DNA from: Brevibacillus_D fluminis_A | GTDB lineage: Bacteria; Bacillota; Bacilli; Brevibacillales; Brevibacillaceae | Direction of reading: 5' to 3' | Length of the DNA: 64,000 bases | Assembly: GCF_052072235.1 (NCBI RefSeq) | Contig: NZ_CM125436.1 | Span: 1,296,001 to 1,360,000, forward strand | Part shown: positions 60,522 through 64,000 of the stretch, piece after piece | Position numbering within the stretch: position 1 is the stretch's first letter | Layout: each line of letters opens with the position of its first letter | Program-made: the position numbers and the translations under genes | The notes under the pieces: model-generated | Seen by the model: only the letters and a program-made list of their open reading frames with translations | Databases searched by the model: none | Told to the model about the DNA's origin: nothing

Positions 60522-61565
60522 ATGACTATCAAAATTGGGATCAATGGTTTCGGACGAATCGGACGCATGGTATTTCGCAGAGCGATACAGGACCCTAACA
60601 TTGAAATCGTTGCCATTAACGCCAGCTATCCCCCTGAAACTTTAGCGCATCTGCTCAAGCATGACACCATCCATGGACGGATGAACAATAAAGTAGAAGT
60701 GAATGGAAACCAGATCATTGTCGATGGCAAACCGACTGTGGTCTTGTCGGACCGCAATCCGCTGAACCTGCCATGGGGCGATCTCGGCGTTGAGATCGTG
60801 GTTGAAGCGACTGGCAAATTCAAAGATCGTGAAGGCGCATCCAAGCATCTGCAAGCGGGCGCGAAAAAAGTCGTGATCACCGCTCCGGCAAAAGAAGAAG
60901 ACATCACCATCGTAATGGGTGTAAACCACGACAAATACGACCATGAAAACCATCACATCGTGTCGAATGCATCCTGCACGACCAACTGTCTGGCTCCTGT
61001 AGCCGATGTGCTGCACAAAGCATTCGGCATCGAGTATGGCATGATGACAACGATCCACTCCTACACCAACGACCAGGTGAACATCGACAACCCGCACAAA
61101 GACCTGCGCCGTGCGCGCGCTTGCGGCCAATCGATCATTCCTACGACAACAGGTGCAGCCCGCGCGGTAGGCAAAGTGCTGCCAGAGCTGAACGGTCGTC
61201 TGAACGGCTTCTCGCTGCGTGTGCCGACTCCGAACGTTTCGGTTGTCGATCTGGTGGTCAACGTGCAAAAGAGCGTAACGGCCGAGGAAGTAAACCGCGT
61301 ACTGCGTGAAGCGGCTGAAGGGGAAATGAAAGGCTATATCGAATTCACGGAAGAACCGCTCGTTTCCAGCGATTTCAACGGAAACGATCATTCCTCCATC
61401 ATCGACGGGCTTTCCACAATGGTGATGGGTGACAAGCAAGTAAAAGTCATTGCGTGGTACGACAACGAGTGGGGCTATTCCTGCCGTGTAGTAGACCTCG
61501 TTCGCCACGTGTCGGATATGAAAAATCCAAGCAAGGAAGTAGCGGCGGCCGGCGTTCGCGGCTAA
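60522..61565 (+). CDS. gapB: Glyceraldehyde-3-phosphate dehydrogenase, gluconeogenic GapB type
   Basis: 347 aa, ATG after AAGGGGA. Catalytic C152 in SNASCTTNCLAPV, GINGFGRIGRM for cofactor. At the position where NAD-specific GapA has Asp, this protein has Ala (A34 in VAINASYPPETLAH), the GapB pattern associated with NADP use in gluconeogenesis. Other matches: NIDNPHKDLRRARACGQSIIPTTTGAARAV and WYDNEWGYSCRVVDL. Upstream promoter with a CcpN-like site fits repression by glucose. Position before nrdR as in B. subtilis, but speD is absent. Confidence 0.93.
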   Translation: MTIKIGINGFGRIGRMVFRRAIQDPNIEIVAINASYPPETLAHLLKHDTIHGRMNNKVEVNGNQIIVDGKPTVVLSDRNPLNLPWGDLGVEIVVEATGKFKDREGASKHLQAGAKKVVITAPAKEEDITIVMGVNHDKYDHENHHIVSNASCTTNCLAPVADVLHKAFGIEYGMMTTIHSYTNDQVNIDNPHKDLRRARACGQSIIPTTTGAARAVGKVLPELNGRLNGFSLRVPTPNVSVVDLVVNVQKSVTAEEVNRVLREAAEGEMKGYIEFTEEPLVSSDFNGNDHSSIIDGLSTMVMGDKQVKVIAWYDNEWGYSCRVVDLVRHVSDMKNPSKEVAAAGVRG

Positions 61566-61578
61566 AGCTTGAGCAGCA

Positions 61579-61621
61579 ACCGCTGTGAACACGATCGACT
61601 CGTGTCCGCAGCGGTTTTTTG
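61579..61621 (+). terminator. Terminator of gapB
   Basis: AACCGCTGTGAACACGA-TCGAC-TCGTGTCCGCAGCGGTT with TTTTTTG. A long, mostly paired stem. Confidence 0.85.
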
Positions 61622-61642
61622 TCCAGTGGGCTTCTGTCAGTG

Positions 61643-61686
61643 AAAAACCCCCTGCCTACCGATTGATTTCGGAGCAGGGGGTTTTT
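61643..61686 (-). terminator. Terminator of the HD-GYP gene
   Basis: AAAAACCCCCTGC...GCAGGGGGTTTTT, 13-bp stem. On the minus strand it ends the gene starting at 62811; the plus-strand T-run could also back up gapB termination. Confidence 0.8.
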
Positions 61687-61689
61687 CGG

Positions 61690-62811
61690 TTATTTATTTG
61701 CTGCATTCGGCAAGCTGAACAGTTCTTCATCATCAAAACCGACGATAAACAGCTTCAGTTCTTCGCGCAGATCCAATTCGTATGACATCCGCAGCTCGTT
61801 GCCTCGGCCATCTCGCATGATCCGCACGGTCGGACGATGGCTGTAAAGCGGATCAACCTTGCAGATGACGCCGGCTTCGCCCGTATTCAGCACCACGGAG
61901 GTGCCGAGCGGGAAAATCGCGATATGCTCCCGGAACGCTTTGATCAATTTCAGCTCAAACAGGTGACCGCCGGAGCCCATCAAATATTCGAGCGCATCCT
62001 GCGGCAAAAAGCGCTTCCGCCATGGGCGCGGGGTTGTTAAATTGTCATAGACGTCGCAGATTCCGACGATCTGGGCGTATTCATGGATTTGCGACCCTTT
62101 CAAGCCTTGCGGATAGCCGCTTCCATCGAGGCGCTCATGATGCTGCAGCGCGACGTGCGCAGACAAGAGGGAGATGTCATGCTGCTTGCGCAGAATGTTG
62201 AAGCCATTCATCGCATGCTGCTTGGCATATTCCAGTTCCTCGTCCGACCATCTCGTCTTTTTCGAGGTCATTTCCTCAGGCAGGTCAATTTTGCCAATAT
62301 CATGCAGCAGGGCGCCGATGCCCAGCTCTTTCAGCTGGTTGCGGTTGTAGCCGAGCGACATCCCGACTGCGGTAGCCATCACGGCGACGTTGACCGAATG
62401 ATGATAGATCGCGCCCGGCTGCGAGCAGAGGTTGGTCAGATGAAGCAGCATCTGCTCATTTGCCATCAAGTCTGTCAAAATCGAGTGGAAAACCTGCTGG
62501 AAATGCATGCCCATATCTTTTACCGAAATGCGGCGCGCAACCTTGTTGGAATTCGTGATCTGCCGGACGGTGCGCTGGATCGTGTCCACCGCTTTGTTCC
62601 GCGTCTCAGGGGTAATCATATCGGGTACAATAATGTCATTGGTCCGCGGGTCATCGATATAGAGCGAATCGATTCCGGACCGGATCAAACCGAGGATGAG
62701 CCGCTCGGTTAACAGGACACCTGCGCCAAGAAGAACCTTGCCGTCATCTGTGAAAATTGTTCTGCCAAGCTTCATGCTAGGCTTCGCCTGTTTGATTGAG
62801 ACCAAGCGCAT
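61690..62811 (-). CDS. HD-GYP domain protein, predicted cyclic-di-GMP phosphodiesterase
   Basis: 373 aa from ATG 62811, 9 nt after GGAGG; ATG 62820 would touch the site. An N-terminal regulatory segment (about 1-130, with SIKQAKPSMKLGRTIFTDDG) that is common to Firmicute HD-GYP proteins, then the HD-GYP domain (about 135-300): YHHSVNVAVMAT, HDIGKIDLP, QHHERLDGSGYPQGL and CDVYDNLTT. The catalytic residues HD, HHE and GYP are intact. A C-terminal extension of about 75 residues resembles a small beta-domain (GTSVVLNTGEAGVICKVDP). Monocistronic, convergent with gapB. Confidence 0.9.
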   Translation of the reverse strand: MRLVSIKQAKPSMKLGRTIFTDDGKVLLGAGVLLTERLILGLIRSGIDSLYIDDPRTNDIIVPDMITPETRNKAVDTIQRTVRQITNSNKVARRISVKDMGMHFQQVFHSILTDLMANEQMLLHLTNLCSQPGAIYHHSVNVAVMATAVGMSLGYNRNQLKELGIGALLHDIGKIDLPEEMTSKKTRWSDEELEYAKQHAMNGFNILRKQHDISLLSAHVALQHHERLDGSGYPQGLKGSQIHEYAQIVGICDVYDNLTTPRPWRKRFLPQDALEYLMGSGGHLFELKLIKAFREHIAIFPLGTSVVLNTGEAGVICKVDPLYSHRPTVRIMRDGRGNELRMSYELDLREELKLFIVGFDDEELFSLPNAANK

Positions 62812-62960
62812 ACGTTCCATCCTCCCGTGTCCACATACATGTTTTCATTGTAAAGAAACAGAAAAAAGATGGAAATAGGTAATAGGATTGGAACTTGACT
62901 AGGCAGTTAAGATGAGGGACACTGAAAAATAAGGATTGCCAATTCTGGAGTTGATAGTTT

Positions 62961-63437
62961 ATGCGATGTCCGTTTTGTGAAAGTAATAGTACGAGAGTAT
63001 TGGACTCCCGTCCGTTCAACAACAATAAATCCATTCGCCGCCGCAGAGAGTGCGAGGAATGCGGCCGCCGCTTCACTACGTTTGAGGTGTACGAAGAGAC
63101 GCCGCTTTTGATCGTCAAAAAAGACGGTACGCGGGAAGAGTTCAGCCGCGAGAAAATTTTGCGCGGGCTGATTCGTGCCTGTGAAAAAAGACCCGTGTCT
63201 TTGGAATCACTGGAAAATATCGTGAATGAAATTGAAAAAGAACTTCGCAGTTCCGCTCAATCGGAAATCCCCAGCAAAGATGTGGGGGAAAAAGTGATGG
63301 AGCGGTTATACTACGTAGACGAGGTGGCGTATGTGCGCTTTGCTTCCGTCTACCGTCAGTTCAAAGACATCAACGTGTTCATGCGAGAACTGGAGGAGCT
63401 TTTGGCGCAAGCACGCACAAACCCCGAAAATTCCTGA
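62961..63437 (+). CDS. nrdR: Transcriptional repressor NrdR
   Basis: 158 aa. Zinc ribbon at the N-terminus (C3, C6, C31, C34: MRCPFCES...RECEECGRRFTTFE) followed by an ATP-cone domain (about 49-139: VKKDGTREEFSREKILRGL). Binds NrdR boxes before ribonucleotide reductase genes and represses them when dATP is high. Position after gapB is the same as in Bacillus, where nrdR (ytcG) precedes dnaB. Here a lipoprotein gene follows. Confidence 0.96.
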   Translation: MRCPFCESNSTRVLDSRPFNNNKSIRRRRECEECGRRFTTFEVYEETPLLIVKKDGTREEFSREKILRGLIRACEKRPVSLESLENIVNEIEKELRSSAQSEIPSKDVGEKVMERLYYVDEVAYVRFASVYRQFKDINVFMRELEELLAQARTNPENS

Positions 63438-63460
63438 TAACGGCGGGGAGGGGGAACCAA

Positions 63461-64000
63461 ATGAAGATGCCTTGGCCATCCCGATGGATGGGAGTCGTCT
63501 TTCTTTTGCTTGTCTTGCTTGTGAGTGGCTGTTTCCACCGGAATGGACAGACGTTTTCCACGGGCCAAAAGACCGGACACAGTGCCGCCGTTCGTGTGGC
63601 AGAAGAGTCTCCAGGTTATACAGCTGCCAAAGTGCCAGCCCGGCAGCAGATGCTGGCACAGGCAGCAAAGGGCGCGGAAGGTCAGCCAACAACCGATCTG
63701 GCATCGGCCGGACAACGGGGACAGACCGCCGTGATCGCCGTGCCGGAGCAATATCCGGCGATCGACCCGCTCGGATTGGACAAGCGGGAGCAGGAGCTGA
63801 CCCCGATTGAACGATTTGCCTATGAAGGGCTTATTCAGGCCCGTCCGGATCAAACGTATGCACCCGCCCTCGCTTCTGCATTCCAGGCGGAACCGCGCGC
63901 TGGCAGAGCCGTCATCACCGTACAGCTGCGCCCCGGCTTGAAGTGGCCGGACGGGACGGCTGTCACCGTCGACGATGTCCGGGCAACGCTGGAGACATAT
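63461..64000 (+). CDS. OppA-like (SBP_bac_5) solute-binding lipoprotein, partial
   Basis: A gene open to the window end, 180 codons visible. ATG 63461 follows GGGGAGGGGG. The N-terminus has a signal peptide with lipobox LLVSGC (MKMPWPSRWMGVVFLLLVLLV before it), so it is a lipoprotein attached to the outer face of the membrane. After a low-complexity linker (about 25-100) comes IDPLGLDKREQELTPIERFAYEGLI and VQLRPGLKWPDGTAVTVDDVRATLE, characteristic of family 5 extracellular peptide/solute-binding proteins. The linker before the domain is longer than usual. Substrate unknown; permease genes may follow outside the window. Confidence 0.85.
   Translation, partial: MKMPWPSRWMGVVFLLLVLLVSGCFHRNGQTFSTGQKTGHSAAVRVAEESPGYTAAKVPARQQMLAQAAKGAEGQPTTDLASAGQRGQTAVIAVPEQYPAIDPLGLDKREQELTPIERFAYEGLIQARPDQTYAPALASAFQAEPRAGRAVITVQLRPGLKWPDGTAVTVDDVRATLETY

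Noticed and set aside
63331..63810. A closed 159-codon plus-strand frame at the window end
   Set aside because: It overlaps nrdR and the lipoprotein gene in another frame. The lipoprotein frame has a ribosome binding site, signal peptide and SBP motifs and stays open to the end.

Overview
The window looks like a chromosomal segment of an aerobic, endospore-forming, moderately GC-rich Firmicute, most likely Brevibacillus or a close relative in the Paenibacillaceae. The reasons are strong AGGAGG-type ribosome binding sites, frequent TTG and GTG starts, several sporulation-linked families (YheC/YheD ATP-grasp coat proteins, a gamma-SASP-like repeat protein, YtvI), and a backbone whose order resembles the Bacillus subtilis ytoI/ytpI - dnaE - ytsJ - accDA - pfkA - pyk - fxsA - ytvI - citZ-icd-mdh - phoPR - polA - mutM - coaE - gapB - nrdR region. 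The genus is inferred from content only. I saw no rRNA, tRNA, CRISPR array, transposase or prophage gene.

Layout. 1-4.1 kb: hutI, an unlisted 36-aa membrane protein on the minus strand, and a four-gene operon around a glutathionylspermidine-synthase-like ATP-grasp enzyme, comparable to enterobacterial ygiBC/yjfMCL. 4.2-7.6 kb: a PAS histidine kinase, a GAF/HD-GYP protein and two unknown genes. 7.7-15.1 kb: spore region with a four-repeat gamma-SASP-like protein, four tandem YheC/YheD-type ATP-grasp genes and divergent yheB. 15.1-20.5 kb: polysaccharide deacetylase, ytkL, ytoI, a long imperfect inverted repeat plus 16-bp tandem repeats, csoR-copZ, an ArsR-type regulator and ytpI. 20.6-25.3 kb (minus): glycosyltransferase, YhgE/Pip membrane protein and AprX-like protease.

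25.4-42.9 kb is core metabolism: dnaE; the malic enzyme, a FadR-type GntR regulator and accDA; then pfkA-pyk, a thioesterase, fxsA, a PfpI-family protein, ytvI, and citZ-icd-mdh. A 17-bp palindrome with the TGGT-N3-ACCA core of FadR-type operators lies just downstream of the malic enzyme promoter, so malate-to-pyruvate flux and malonyl-CoA synthesis may be under one regulator.

42.9-47.6 kb is the most unusual accessory locus. An APC permease and a C-N hydrolase are transcribed from a perfect -24/-12 (sigma-54) promoter. Divergently lie an enhancer-binding protein with a variant GSFTGG loop and a second nitrilase-fold protein whose nucleophilic cysteine is replaced by threonine. Three 18-bp dyads (TAATG-N8-CATTA) in the intergenic region look like the activator's binding sites.

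47.8-64 kb: phoP-phoR-phoU-ppk (phosphate sensing and polyphosphate), a VanW protein, an EamA transporter overlapping an unlisted 44-aa membrane protein, polA-mutM-coaE-lytic transglycosylase, gapB with a CcpN-like site in its promoter, an HD-GYP protein, nrdR, and the start of an OppA-like lipoprotein cut by the window end. Starts were chosen from ribosome binding sites and family alignment, so many differ from the longest reading frame.
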